Position numbers and translations under genes: made by a program
Assembly (NCBI RefSeq): GCF_900215505.1
Contig: NZ_LT907844.1
Span: 1,708,501-1,772,500, forward strand
Origin: Cohaesibacter sp. ES.047
GTDB taxonomy: Bacteria; Pseudomonadota; Alphaproteobacteria; Rhizobiales; Cohaesibacteraceae
Direction of reading: 5' to 3'
Length of the DNA stretch: 64,000 nt
The notes under the pieces: generated by a model
Told to the model about the DNA's origin: nothing
Database searches by the model: none
Seen by the model: only the letters and a program-made list of their open reading frames with translations
Shown: positions 16,146 to 24,441 of the stretch, piece after piece
Layout of the letters: the number at the start of each line of letters is the position of its first letter
Position numbering within the stretch: position 1 is the stretch's first letter

Positions 16146-17084
16146 GTGAAAATCCGGAATCTTGATACATTTTACTGGGTCTCCACTCTGGGTAGTTTTC
16201 GTGCCGCTGCTATCCATCTCAATATCAGCCAACCGGCCATATCGGCGCGCATTCACATGCTCGAGCAAGATCTGGGGGCGTGGGTTTTTCTCAGGGACGT
16301 CAGAAATGCCGAGCTGACACCGGAGGGGCGCAAGTTGCTGCCCTATGCGGAGCGAAGTATGGCTCTGGAGCAGCAGATCATCGATGCCTTTTCCTCGACG
16401 ACGCGGATCGTGCAGACCATACGTCTTGGGGCTGCTGAGACCATCGTAACCAGTTGGCTGCCGGAGTTTCTTGCCTATGTTGGCAAGACAATGCCGGGGA
16501 TTGCGTTCGAGCTGTCGGTTGATACGACCAACAATCTGCGCAATGCCCTGTTGTTGCGAGAGGTGGATCTGGCGTTTCTCATGGGACCCGTTGCCGAATC
16601 CAGCATCGCCAACAATCCGATCTGCGGCTATGAGATGGTGTTGTCCACGACACCGGATATCGCCTCGCAACATACCCATTGGAGTGCACCGGATATCGCT
16701 GCCAACCGGATCCTTACATTCTCACAGGAAACCCGGCCGACCAAAGAAATCCGGTCGCGGCTTGTCGCGGTCTCGGACGTGCCGCTTGACATGACGACAT
16801 CGACCTCGGTCGGAGCGCTGATTGAACTGGCCTGTTCCGGTTACGGGATCTGCGCCCTGCCGCGTGCGATCATTCAGCAGGCCCTGAGCAGTGGCAAGCT
16901 GGTGGAACTCAATACCGACCTGCAACTTCAGGACCTCTCCTTCACAGCGTCTTATGTTCAGAGCGCCGTGACCAGCGAAATGGTGCGCAAGATCACCGAG
17001 AGTCTGACGACCTTTCTTGAGCCGCGCCTGCGCGACGGGATCTATTTTACCGGAGCGTCCCAGAGTGCCATCGAGCGTATCTGA
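16146..17084 (+). CDS. LysR-type transcriptional regulator
   Basis: The 312-aa product has an N-terminal winged HTH (about 1-60: LDTFYWVSTLGSFRAAAIHL, ISQPAISARIHMLEQDLG, FLRDVRNAELTPEG) and a LysR effector domain (about 88-290). I use the GTG at 16146 because an AGAGGG site precedes it by about ten bases; an ATG at 16119 is possible. The ATG at 16077 is unlikely because it lies inside the operator dyad. It most likely controls the divergent DUF1445-TRAP-DUF2848 operon. Confidence 0.9.
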   Translation: MKIRNLDTFYWVSTLGSFRAAAIHLNISQPAISARIHMLEQDLGAWVFLRDVRNAELTPEGRKLLPYAERSMALEQQIIDAFSSTTRIVQTIRLGAAETIVTSWLPEFLAYVGKTMPGIAFELSVDTTNNLRNALLLREVDLAFLMGPVAESSIANNPICGYEMVLSTTPDIASQHTHWSAPDIAANRILTFSQETRPTKEIRSRLVAVSDVPLDMTTSTSVGALIELACSGYGICALPRAIIQQALSSGKLVELNTDLQLQDLSFTASYVQSAVTSEMVRKITESLTTFLEPRLRDGIYFTGASQSAIERI

Positions 17085-17585
17085 GAGCGCCGGCCGCCCC
17101 GTTGCTCAAGGCCTTGCGGCGGCCTTTCGACCGCCGATGGGGCTATGGGTGCTGTTGTATTGGTATGAACTGAAATCGGAAACGTCTGATATTGGGCGCT
17201 TGTTCTGAAATTTTTTTTGCTTTTTTGGGGAACCTTTGCGGCAATCGTGCGTTGTTGAGAGCGTTAGAGAAGTGAAGGAAATCGGATTTAGTTGACCAAA
17301 AGTGTCGGAATCGCGATTTCAGTTATTTCTTGCACTTTCCGGGTGTAACTCTGTTGCGTCCGATTTCTTTTCTAATCTTGCGAATTTGTTGCGCTGCGGC
17401 AGGATTGACTTGCAAAAGCGGAAACGAGTTTTATGATGTTTATGTTAGCAAGAATGACCAAACAATATCATGGCACTGCCACTCGCAGCTTTTTGAGTTC
17501 CCTTTTCGGGGGCCGGAACCCTGACATAAAGCGTCGGAATTCTCCACGTGCGGTTCCTGCTTCGAGCAAAAACGAACGAGACCTT
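17085..17585. other. Intergenic leader region, no gene seen
   Basis: This 500-base gap holds a GC-rich hairpin just after the LysR gene (GGCCGCC/GGCGGCC, 17091-17129, weak terminator) and the EcfG promoter at 17229-17253. No convincing ribosome-binding site plus coding frame was seen. The stress promoter would give a leader of about 330 bases. Confidence 0.6.
17229..17253 (+). promoter_or_regulatory. EcfG promoter before glucosylglycerol cluster
   Basis: GGAAC, 17 bases ending in C, then GTT. It is oriented towards the glycerol-3-phosphate dehydrogenase, phosphatase and GgpS genes, with a leader of about 330 bases. The long leader lowers confidence somewhat. Confidence 0.7.
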
Positions 17586-18734
17586 ATGGATATCGAAACC
17601 TCTCAATCAGAAGAAGACTCTCTGAAAATGAGCGCACACCCCTTCTCCTCCCTGACGGTGGTAGGCGCTGGTTCTTGGGGCACAGCACTGGCGGCAACCG
17701 CCGCACGCGCTGGTGCACGGACCATTCTTTGGGGGCGGTCTGAAGAGACGATCTCGGAAATCAACGAAAACCACACCAACTCTGTCTTTCTGCCTGACTG
17801 CGAGCTTCCCCCCACGCTCGCAGCAACGGCTGATATTGAAAAGGCGCTGAAAGGCGCCGAAGCCCTGATGATCGTCGTGCCTTCGCGCGCCATCCGATCT
17901 GTTTGCAAGGTTGTTGCGCCTTTTGTTCCAGAGGGCATTCCCATTGCGGTTTGTGCCAAGGGGATTGAGGCGGAAACAGGGTTTTTGATGACACAGGTTG
18001 CCGAAGTCGAGCTACCGAACCATCCGGTCGGTGTGGTCTCCGGCCCAACCTTTGCCCGCGAAACGGCCCTCAATCATCCCACAGCTGTCGTCTCTGCCTT
18101 TCCGTTCACTTATGCTGACCGGCTGATGCCGAGCGAAAGCCCGGCGGTTCGGTTTGCCATGACGCTGAGCACTGAATCCTTCCGCGCCTATGTCTCTGAT
18201 GACTTGGTGGGCGTTGAAATCGGTGGCGCGGTCAAGAACGTGATTGCCATCGCTTGCGGCATGATGGATGGGGCCGGGTTTGCAGAAAATACCCGAGCGG
18301 CCCTGATCACGCGCGGCGTTGATGAAATGAAGGCACTTGCCCAGGCGCTGGGTGGTCGACGGGAAACGGTGACCGGGTTGTCCGGTGTTGGTGATCTGTC
18401 GCTGACCTGTTCCTCGCCAACCTCGCGCAACATGCGTCTTGGTCTGCAGCTAGGACAGGGCATCAAGCGCGAAGACTGCTTCGATGGCCAGAAGGTCGTG
18501 GTAGAGGGCGAGATCAACGCCCGCTCGATCACTGATCTGGCCCATCGGCTTGGCGTGTCCATGCCGATCTGTGAAGCGGTGCGGGAAGTTCTTTATGAGG
18601 GCGCTGATATGGGCAAGACATTTGCAGCCCTGTGGTCCCGGCCGATTGAGGCAGAGCCGCAGGCGATGGATCTGTCCTTCACGCATCCGGCCCAGCCTCA
18701 TGACGTTGCCAAATTTGCAGAGAAGATCTCCTGA
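17586..18734 (+). CDS. gpsA: NAD(P)-dependent glycerol-3-phosphate dehydrogenase
   Basis: The 382-aa product is a GpsA-type enzyme that reduces dihydroxyacetone phosphate to sn-glycerol-3-phosphate. It shows the Rossmann GAGSWGTALAATAARAG, an NSVFLPDCELP segment, VCAKGIEAETG, VVSGPTFARE, the catalytic-lysine block GGAVKNVIAIACGM, and SGVGDLSLTCSSPTSRN. It carries about 25 residues before the Rossmann fold beyond typical GpsA; a shorter start at 17628 is possible. Its place before a phosphatase and GgpS suggests a dedicated supply of glycerol-3-phosphate for glucosylglycerol rather than lipids. Confidence 0.9.
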   Translation: MDIETSQSEEDSLKMSAHPFSSLTVVGAGSWGTALAATAARAGARTILWGRSEETISEINENHTNSVFLPDCELPPTLAATADIEKALKGAEALMIVVPSRAIRSVCKVVAPFVPEGIPIAVCAKGIEAETGFLMTQVAEVELPNHPVGVVSGPTFARETALNHPTAVVSAFPFTYADRLMPSESPAVRFAMTLSTESFRAYVSDDLVGVEIGGAVKNVIAIACGMMDGAGFAENTRAALITRGVDEMKALAQALGGRRETVTGLSGVGDLSLTCSSPTSRNMRLGLQLGQGIKREDCFDGQKVVVEGEINARSITDLAHRLGVSMPICEAVREVLYEGADMGKTFAALWSRPIEAEPQAMDLSFTHPAQPHDVAKFAEKIS

Positions 18735-18777
18735 TCTTCTCTGACCCTACTGCAAAACTTGCATAGCCGGAGATATT

Positions 18778-19554
18778 ATGAACGATCTCAGTTCAACTAT
18801 CGCGCCGGACATCGCGCAAAAGCGTTTTGTTCTGGCGACCGATCTTGACGGAACCTTCCTAGGCGGAAGCGCTGATGACCGCAAAGCCCTTTACGATTGG
18901 ATCGAGGCGCATCGCGACAGCGTCGGATTGGTTTTTGTAACGGGGCGCGACCCCGAATTTATTGTCGATCTGACGGGACGCCAGGGTGTCCCGCGCCCGG
19001 ATTATGTTGTCGGCGATGTCGGCACCACGATCGCTCAGGTCATGACTGATGGCTCGGTTGCGCCCATTCCGGCGCTTGAGCAGGACATTGCTGCAACATG
19101 GAACGACAGCGGCGATGCCGTGCGTGAGGCGCTCGAGGGAGCGCCCGGCCTGACACTGCAGCCCACCGCTTTCCGCTATCGTGTCAGCTATGACATGGAC
19201 CCGGACACCTTTGACAAGCACGCATGCGAAGTGGTCGAGGATATGGGCCATGACTGGCTGATTTCGGCAAACTGCTATTTCGACGTTTTGCCCAAAGGCT
19301 TCTCCAAGGGACCATCGCTGCTCAAGCTGATCGACCATTTGGGTCTCGATCAACAGAAGGTTCTGGCAGCTGGCGATACGCTCAACGATCTCTCCATGCT
19401 GGAGTGCGGTGTTCCCGCAGTCGCAGTCGGCGGGTCCGAAGAGCCGCTTTTGTCGCGGGTGCGGTCTCTTGATCATGTTCACAAGGCCTCTGCTATCGGA
19501 GCGGCTGGTATCACCGAGGCCATTCGCGCCTTCAATCTGCATCCGGAGGTCTGA
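18778..19554 (+). CDS. HAD-superfamily sugar-phosphatase, probable glucosylglycerol-phosphate phosphatase
   Basis: The 258-aa product belongs to the HAD IIB / sucrose-phosphate-phosphatase-like group: motif I LATDLDGTFLG (Asp22, Asp24), motif II VFVTGRD, a lysine in the SKGPSLLKLIDHLG block, and motif III AAGDTLNDLSML. Close relatives dephosphorylate sucrose-6-phosphate or mannosylfructose-phosphate. Between a glycerol-3-phosphate dehydrogenase and GgpS, the likely substrate is glucosylglycerol-phosphate. It would then replace the unrelated cyanobacterial StpA. The substrate is inferred from context. Confidence 0.82.
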   Translation: MNDLSSTIAPDIAQKRFVLATDLDGTFLGGSADDRKALYDWIEAHRDSVGLVFVTGRDPEFIVDLTGRQGVPRPDYVVGDVGTTIAQVMTDGSVAPIPALEQDIAATWNDSGDAVREALEGAPGLTLQPTAFRYRVSYDMDPDTFDKHACEVVEDMGHDWLISANCYFDVLPKGFSKGPSLLKLIDHLGLDQQKVLAAGDTLNDLSMLECGVPAVAVGGSEEPLLSRVRSLDHVHKASAIGAAGITEAIRAFNLHPEV

Positions 19555-19613
19555 TCCCAGCCAAACAAGACCATTATTTATTCATTCAGCAATAAGGAAA
19601 TAGAGCTAGACCC

Positions 19614-21143
19614 ATGTCTTCAGATCTCGTCATCGTCTACCATCGCCAACCCTATGAAGAAGTTGAAGTCAACGGCAAGACCGAGCTTCGGGAAAACAAG
19701 AGCCCGAACGGCATCGTGCCGACACTGAAAAGCTTTTTCGGGGCAGCCGACCACGGCGCCTGGGTGGCTTGGAAACAGGCCGATGATCCTTCCAATCCGG
19801 AATTTGAACAAATTATCGAGGTGGAGGACGACTTTGGCAAATATTCTGTCTCCCGCCTGCCCCTATCCGCCCATCAGGTCAAGGAATTCTATCACGTCAC
19901 CTCGAAAGAGGCCTTCTGGCCAATCCTTCATGGCTTTCGTGAGCGTTTCAACTATGACCCGGTCGACTGGCCAAACTTCCGCGAAGTGAACTGGGCTTTT
20001 GCCGAGGCCGCCGCTGCTGAAGCCGCTGATGGCGCAATGATCTGGGTGCATGACTATAACCTGTGGCTGGTCCCGGGATACCTGCGCAAGATGCGTCCGG
20101 ATCTTCGGATTGCCTTCTTCCATCACACGCCTTTCCCGTCGGCTGACATGTTCAACATTCTGCCTTGGCGCAAGGAGATCATCGAAAGCCTGCTGAATTG
20201 CGACGTTGTCGGCTTCCACATTCCGCGGTATGCAGCCAACTTTGTGTCCGCCGCCAGCAGTCTTCTGGATGTGGAAGTGCTGCGCCGTGAAAAGGTCAGC
20301 GACGACATGATTTTCGAAGGAACGGCTCTGACCGAGCGCCGGGTTCCGACCCTGCTTAGCTGGGAAGATCGTGAGATCGGTGTCTCTGTTGCTCCGGTCG
20401 GTGTTGATGTCAAATATATTGCCGAATGCGCAACGGAACAGAAAACCCTTGATCGCGCCGCGGAAATCCGTGAGGAAATGGGCGACTCGCAGCTCATTCT
20501 GTCAGTTGGCCGGACCGATTACACCAAGGGCGGTGCCGAGCAGCTGGAAAGCTTCGAGCGGCTTCTTGAAAGCAACAAGGACCTGCATGGCAAGGTGCGT
20601 CTGATGCATGTGTCGGTCAGCGCCAACCGTGGCATGAGTGCCTATGAAGAAATCCAGAATGATATCGAGGCGGCAGCCGGGCGCATCAACGGCCGGTTCG
20701 GTACGCTCGACTGGCATCCTGTGGCGCTCATCTCGCGCGCGATTCCCTTCACCGATCTGGTTGCCTACTATCGCGCTGCCGATATTGCCTGGATCACCCC
20801 TCTGGTGGATGGCATGAATCTGGTGGCCAAGGAATATGTGTCCTCTCGCGTGGACGGGGATGGTGTTCTGGTGCTGTCCGAGTTCGCCGGGGCTGCGGTT
20901 GAGATGGGATCTGCCGTGATCACCAACCCCTTCTCGCACAAGTCCATGGATGAGGCGATTCTGACGGCTTTGAAGATGCCTGAGGAAGAACGCCGTGCCC
21001 GCATGGAGCTCTTGCGCAATGCGGTCGCCCGACGGGATATTGCCGCATGGGGTGATCAGCTTGAAGCGGAATTTGGTGCGTTGAAGGCGGCCCAGAAGCG
21101 CCGGACCTTCCATTCGGCCTATCATTATGGGGCCCAGAGCTAA
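19614..21143 (+). CDS. ggpS: Glucosylglycerol-phosphate synthase (GT20)
   Basis: The 509-aa GT20 enzyme begins LVIVYHRQPYEEVEVNGK and SPNGIVPTLKSFF, which I associate with GgpS rather than with trehalose-phosphate synthase OtsA. Other GT20 marks are WVHDYNLWLVPGYLR, FFHHTPFPSADMFNILPWR, VGRTDYTKGG and PLVDGMNLVAKEYV. It should join ADP-glucose and glycerol-3-phosphate to glucosylglycerol-phosphate, the precursor of the compatible solute glucosylglycerol. The preceding G3P dehydrogenase and phosphatase genes support this over trehalose. A strong terminator follows. Confidence 0.87.
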   Translation: MSSDLVIVYHRQPYEEVEVNGKTELRENKSPNGIVPTLKSFFGAADHGAWVAWKQADDPSNPEFEQIIEVEDDFGKYSVSRLPLSAHQVKEFYHVTSKEAFWPILHGFRERFNYDPVDWPNFREVNWAFAEAAAAEAADGAMIWVHDYNLWLVPGYLRKMRPDLRIAFFHHTPFPSADMFNILPWRKEIIESLLNCDVVGFHIPRYAANFVSAASSLLDVEVLRREKVSDDMIFEGTALTERRVPTLLSWEDREIGVSVAPVGVDVKYIAECATEQKTLDRAAEIREEMGDSQLILSVGRTDYTKGGAEQLESFERLLESNKDLHGKVRLMHVSVSANRGMSAYEEIQNDIEAAAGRINGRFGTLDWHPVALISRAIPFTDLVAYYRAADIAWITPLVDGMNLVAKEYVSSRVDGDGVLVLSEFAGAAVEMGSAVITNPFSHKSMDEAILTALKMPEEERRARMELLRNAVARRDIAAWGDQLEAEFGALKAAQKRRTFHSAYHYGAQS

Positions 21144-21200
21144 GGCGCTCTCGGCTCCCACGTTGCCCTCAGAAGGGCTGCGGACATAAAGAAAAACACG

Positions 21201-21229
21201 AAAGCCGGGACACATGTCCCGGCTTTTTT
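21201..21229 (+). terminator. Terminator of the ggpS operon
   Basis: An 11-bp stem (AAAGCCGGGAC and its complement) with a 4-base loop is followed by T residues, 58 bases beyond the ggpS stop. Confidence 0.9.
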
Positions 21230-21322
21230 GTGCCCGCGTCGCGCTTCAGGCGATGCCCGAGTGTTCAGCTTGTTTCCAGTCTAAGTGTTCCCGTCTATCC
21301 TGTTGCTCTGCTCTGAGTGTGA

Positions 21323-21432
21323 GAGCAAGGGCAGGTCCGTAAAAGGGGGGGCTGGATGATGCCTCTTGATGGTGGGTGGAATGCTGACCCTGCTTTTTGT
21401 TTCGGCAGGCGCAGACCATTCTTTGGTTGTCT
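21323..21432 (-). pseudogene. Degenerate duplicate of the quinoprotein gene 3' end
   Basis: This stretch resembles the 3' end and terminator region of the neighbouring quinoprotein gene (21496-21593). Matching blocks in the same order are GAGCAA-GGGCAGG, TAAAA-GGGG, CTGGATG or CCGGATG, CTTGATGGTGGGTGG versus TTTATGGTGGTTGG, and TTTCGGCAGG-GC-AGACC. The copy encodes a frameshifted relic of the VYALPK ending. It looks like a decayed tandem duplication; nothing in it is likely to be expressed. Confidence 0.6.
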
Positions 21433-21514
21433 CTTATTCCGTGTGATTTGCGCGCTTCAGATCCCTCCGCACTGGCTGGGAGCGTCTGATTGCGCGAGCA
21501 AAGGGCAGGCACAT

Positions 21515-21542
21515 AAAAAGGGGCGCCGGATGGCGCCCCTTT
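21515..21542 (-). terminator. Terminator of the quinoprotein operon
   Basis: On the minus strand AAGGGGCGCC-atcc-GGCGCCCC is followed by TTTTTAT, 30 bases beyond the quinoprotein stop codon. Confidence 0.88.
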
Positions 21543-21571
21543 ATGGTGGTTGGACTGTTGATCCCGATGTC

Positions 21572-23731
21572 TTATTTCGGCAGGGCGTAGACCGCTATCT
21601 GGTCGCCGACCGTCGGCTTGAGGATCGAGTTGCCGCCGCTGATAAAGGCCACATACTCTTGTCCCATATATTGATAGACGGCAGGGTTGGCGACGACCGG
21701 GGCTTCGAGTTGGTCGGACCACAGCGTCTTGCCGGTTTTGAGGTCATAGGCTCTGACCTTGCCGTCCATGGTGGACCCGATGAAGACGAGGCCGCCGGCG
21801 GTAACCGCTGGACCACCAATCGTCGGGGAGCCCATGCTCTCTGGCATGAAAAAGCCGTATCTCTGGGATTCACCGATTGGCTTGCGCCATTTCACGTCAC
21901 CGGTGGTCATGTCCAGTGCGACCAGTTCACCAAACGGAGGCTCCCAGCAAGGCATGCCGAGCCAGTTCATGGCATTCATCAGCGACATGCCATAAGGCGA
22001 GCCAAGCTGCGGGTGGAAGCCCTGCTCGTTGCCCGAACTGCCGTTGATTTGATCATAGTCTTTGCGGGCAAAGAGCTTGATATACTGCACAATGTGGCTG
22101 GTGTTGACGATAGCCGTCTGGCTTTCCGGATCGAAGGCCACGCCACCCCATTGGACGCCACCGGCGCTATCGGGATAGGTCAGTACACCTTCACCTTTAG
22201 TGGTCGGCGGGGAATACATGCCGTTGTAGCTGAGATCATCGAACAGGGCCGAGCAGGAGCCGCCGCCGACAAGATCGGCAAGCCACCAGACATCAGGTTT
22301 TTTCGACTGATCCAGAAGCGGGGCAGGCTTGGTCGGGAAGGGCTGCGTTGCGGCATAAACCTCACCCTCGACGCTGCCGTCGCCCTGAGGCACAGGGCGT
22401 TCTTCGATCGGCCAGACGTCTTCACCGGTTTCGCGATTGACCACGAACAAGAAGCCCATTTTGGTGGCCTGAAGCAGTGCCGGGATCTCTTTGCCGTCGA
22501 CGGTGATATCCATCAGGGTCGGGGCGGAGTTGATGTCATAGTCCCAGACGTCGTGATGGACCCACTGACGCGACCAGACAACCTTACCTGTATCAAGGTC
22601 GAGTGCTGTCGTTGATGTGGCATAGGGGATCTGTTGCTTGCGATTGCCACCCCAATAGTTGGGAGAGGGCGAGGCGACCGGTAGGTAGACAAGCCCGAGA
22701 GCCTCGTCCACGGACATGGCAGTCCAGACGTTTGCCGTACCCGTTTGCTGGCGGATGTTTTCAGGGATCGTGTCGAATGACCACTGCAATTCGCCAGTCT
22801 GCGGGTCAACCGAGAAGACCGCGCCCGGTGGCGCTTCGGAATATTGCCAATCGCTGCCGGCCCAGCCCATGATCAGGTGATTGTCGGTGACGGTTGGTGG
22901 CTGAAGCATGGACAGCGGAAAGCGATCCTTGCGGGTGTTCCACTGGTTGACGTCGAGTGCACCATTGTCGCCGAAATCGGCGCATGGCTTGCCTGTGTCT
23001 GCGTCAACTGCAAACAGGCGGGCATCCATCGTGCCGATGTAGACGATTTTTTGACAGGCTTCCCCTTCGACTGGGTCTTCTGCCTGCCAGTAGGCCACAC
23101 CACGGTTTTTCAGGGCTGGCTGGGTGAGCGCCTTGAGTGTCGATTTGGTATCAAACGCCCATTTTTGCGCGCCGGTTGCCGGATCAAGTGCAAGGATGCG
23201 ATAGAAAGGGGTGCCGATATAAAGGGTGTCGTTGGCAAAAACCGGGGTTGCCGACCAGACGGTTGCCGGCAGGTCGCCGCTACCATCCGAGATATCTCCG
23301 GTGTGGACTTCCCAGACCTTTTCGAGATCGCCAACGTTGTTGGCGTTGATTTCGCTGAGGGGGGAGTATTTCTGGGCGCTCAACTGACCGTGGAAGCTGT
23401 CCCAAACGGGCGAATCCGGCACAAGCGGAATGCTTTTCTTGTCGCGCGGCTCGGTGTTGAGGATCGGCTCGACGATCGCCTCGTCGACATCCCGGATCGG
23501 GGCCGGCGCGACGTAATTGCTGTTGGCTGCCGCGTTTTCAGCCGCGTTTTCAGACTCTGTGGCGGCCTCAGTGTCTGCTTCTGCGTCGGGTGTTGCAGAC
23601 GGTGCGGACATTGTTGGGGAAACCGTAAGCGGTTTTTCCGTCTCGCTTGTTTCCTGAGCGACGGATGTCTGTAACCCGAAGGACAGGAAGACCGTGCTGG
23701 CGAGGAGGACGCCTAGTGTTTGCTGTCTCAT
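21572..23731 (-). CDS. PQQ-dependent dehydrogenase, membrane glucose/quinate dehydrogenase family
   Basis: The 719-aa product has a signal peptide (MRQQTLGVLLASTVFLSFG) and an acidic, Ala-rich linker (about 30-75). An eight-bladed quinoprotein propeller follows, with W-motifs such as VWEVHTGD, AQKWAFDT and GELQWSFDT. Marks of the membrane glucose/quinate/shikimate subgroup are ASPSPNYWGG, WVHHDVWDYDINSAPTL and GMPCWEPPFGELVALD. It oxidises a sugar or polyol in the periplasm and passes electrons to quinone. Unlike classical mGDH it lacks N-terminal membrane helices; a separate four-helix protein is encoded just upstream with a 4-base overlap. An AAGGAG site supports this start. Confidence 0.9.
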   Translation of the reverse strand: MRQQTLGVLLASTVFLSFGLQTSVAQETSETEKPLTVSPTMSAPSATPDAEADTEAATESENAAENAAANSNYVAPAPIRDVDEAIVEPILNTEPRDKKSIPLVPDSPVWDSFHGQLSAQKYSPLSEINANNVGDLEKVWEVHTGDISDGSGDLPATVWSATPVFANDTLYIGTPFYRILALDPATGAQKWAFDTKSTLKALTQPALKNRGVAYWQAEDPVEGEACQKIVYIGTMDARLFAVDADTGKPCADFGDNGALDVNQWNTRKDRFPLSMLQPPTVTDNHLIMGWAGSDWQYSEAPPGAVFSVDPQTGELQWSFDTIPENIRQQTGTANVWTAMSVDEALGLVYLPVASPSPNYWGGNRKQQIPYATSTTALDLDTGKVVWSRQWVHHDVWDYDINSAPTLMDITVDGKEIPALLQATKMGFLFVVNRETGEDVWPIEERPVPQGDGSVEGEVYAATQPFPTKPAPLLDQSKKPDVWWLADLVGGGSCSALFDDLSYNGMYSPPTTKGEGVLTYPDSAGGVQWGGVAFDPESQTAIVNTSHIVQYIKLFARKDYDQINGSSGNEQGFHPQLGSPYGMSLMNAMNWLGMPCWEPPFGELVALDMTTGDVKWRKPIGESQRYGFFMPESMGSPTIGGPAVTAGGLVFIGSTMDGKVRAYDLKTGKTLWSDQLEAPVVANPAVYQYMGQEYVAFISGGNSILKPTVGDQIAVYALPK

Positions 23732-24108
23732 GCTACAGCTCCTTTCGCGCCATGTGTGCTTGATTGGGATTTGTCTGCTACGCCCCATATGGCACCGATC
23801 AGTGCGACGACCATGGCTGCGATAAGCCACCATTCATGGAGAAAATATCCGGCTGCGATCGTGCAAAGAATGTCGGCAACGATCAGGGCCTTGACCGTAA
23901 AGCGGAAAGCCCCTTTAGGGAGCATAGGGTGAATGAGTGCGGCGAGAAGCATGATGCCGGTCGAGAAGATGACAAGGGCCGCCCCAATCGTCCCGTTCAC
24001 GCCAGTCAGTGGTGTCAGATAATAATAAAGCGATATTCCCAGCCCAGCCGCTGATCCCAGAAGGATCAGGCCTGTGGCGAGTGAATACCGTTGGGAAATG
24101 GCATTCAT
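23728..24108 (-). CDS. Four-helix membrane protein, likely anchor of the quinoprotein
   Basis: The 126-aa product has four transmembrane helices (about 9-28, 36-60, 68-85, 90-108) and a short soluble tail. It resembles the N-terminal membrane domain of membrane-bound glucose dehydrogenases, which is normally fused to the propeller. The stop overlaps the quinoprotein start (ATGA), so the two are translationally coupled. A role as membrane anchor or quinone site is inferred from size, topology and position. The EcfG promoter at 24249-24273 drives the pair. Confidence 0.68.
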   Translation of the reverse strand: MNAISQRYSLATGLILLGSAAGLGISLYYYLTPLTGVNGTIGAALVIFSTGIMLLAALIHPMLPKGAFRFTVKALIVADILCTIAAGYFLHEWWLIAAMVVALIGAIWGVADKSQSSTHGAKGAVA

Positions 24109-24248
24109 GATGAAACCTTTCGGATGCTTGTATTCTGTCTTTCAACCTTCATGGTGGCAGCAGCTTGGGAACGCGCCTGTCATGAGGGCCGTTTCGAGAC
24201 AATCAAAGACCAAGCGAACTTTCTTTCGCCGAGGACTTGCAACCGTTA

Positions 24249-24273
24249 AACGTTTCGGTGATGGGATTGTTCC
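24249..24273 (-). promoter_or_regulatory. EcfG promoter of the quinoprotein operon
   Basis: On the minus strand GGAAC is followed by 17 bases ending in C and then GTT. It lies about 140 bases before the four-helix protein gene. Confidence 0.8.
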
Positions 24274-24441
24274 GTTTTTGTGCAGATTGTTTTGAAAAGG
24301 TGTCGACGCTCGATGTGGCTGCGCACGGAAACGCAGCCAACACGTGACAAGGGGGACTTTGCCGGCTTTTCTGTGTGCCTGATGTGCTGTCAGGCTCTGC
24401 CTCTGGTCATCGGGGGAGGAAGCCAGAGGCGGTCGAGCGTG

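Noticed and set aside
21356-22615. Long plus-strand frame of 419 codons
   Set aside because: It lies antisense to the quinoprotein gene, has no ribosome-binding site or recognisable domain, and reads as an opposite-strand shadow.
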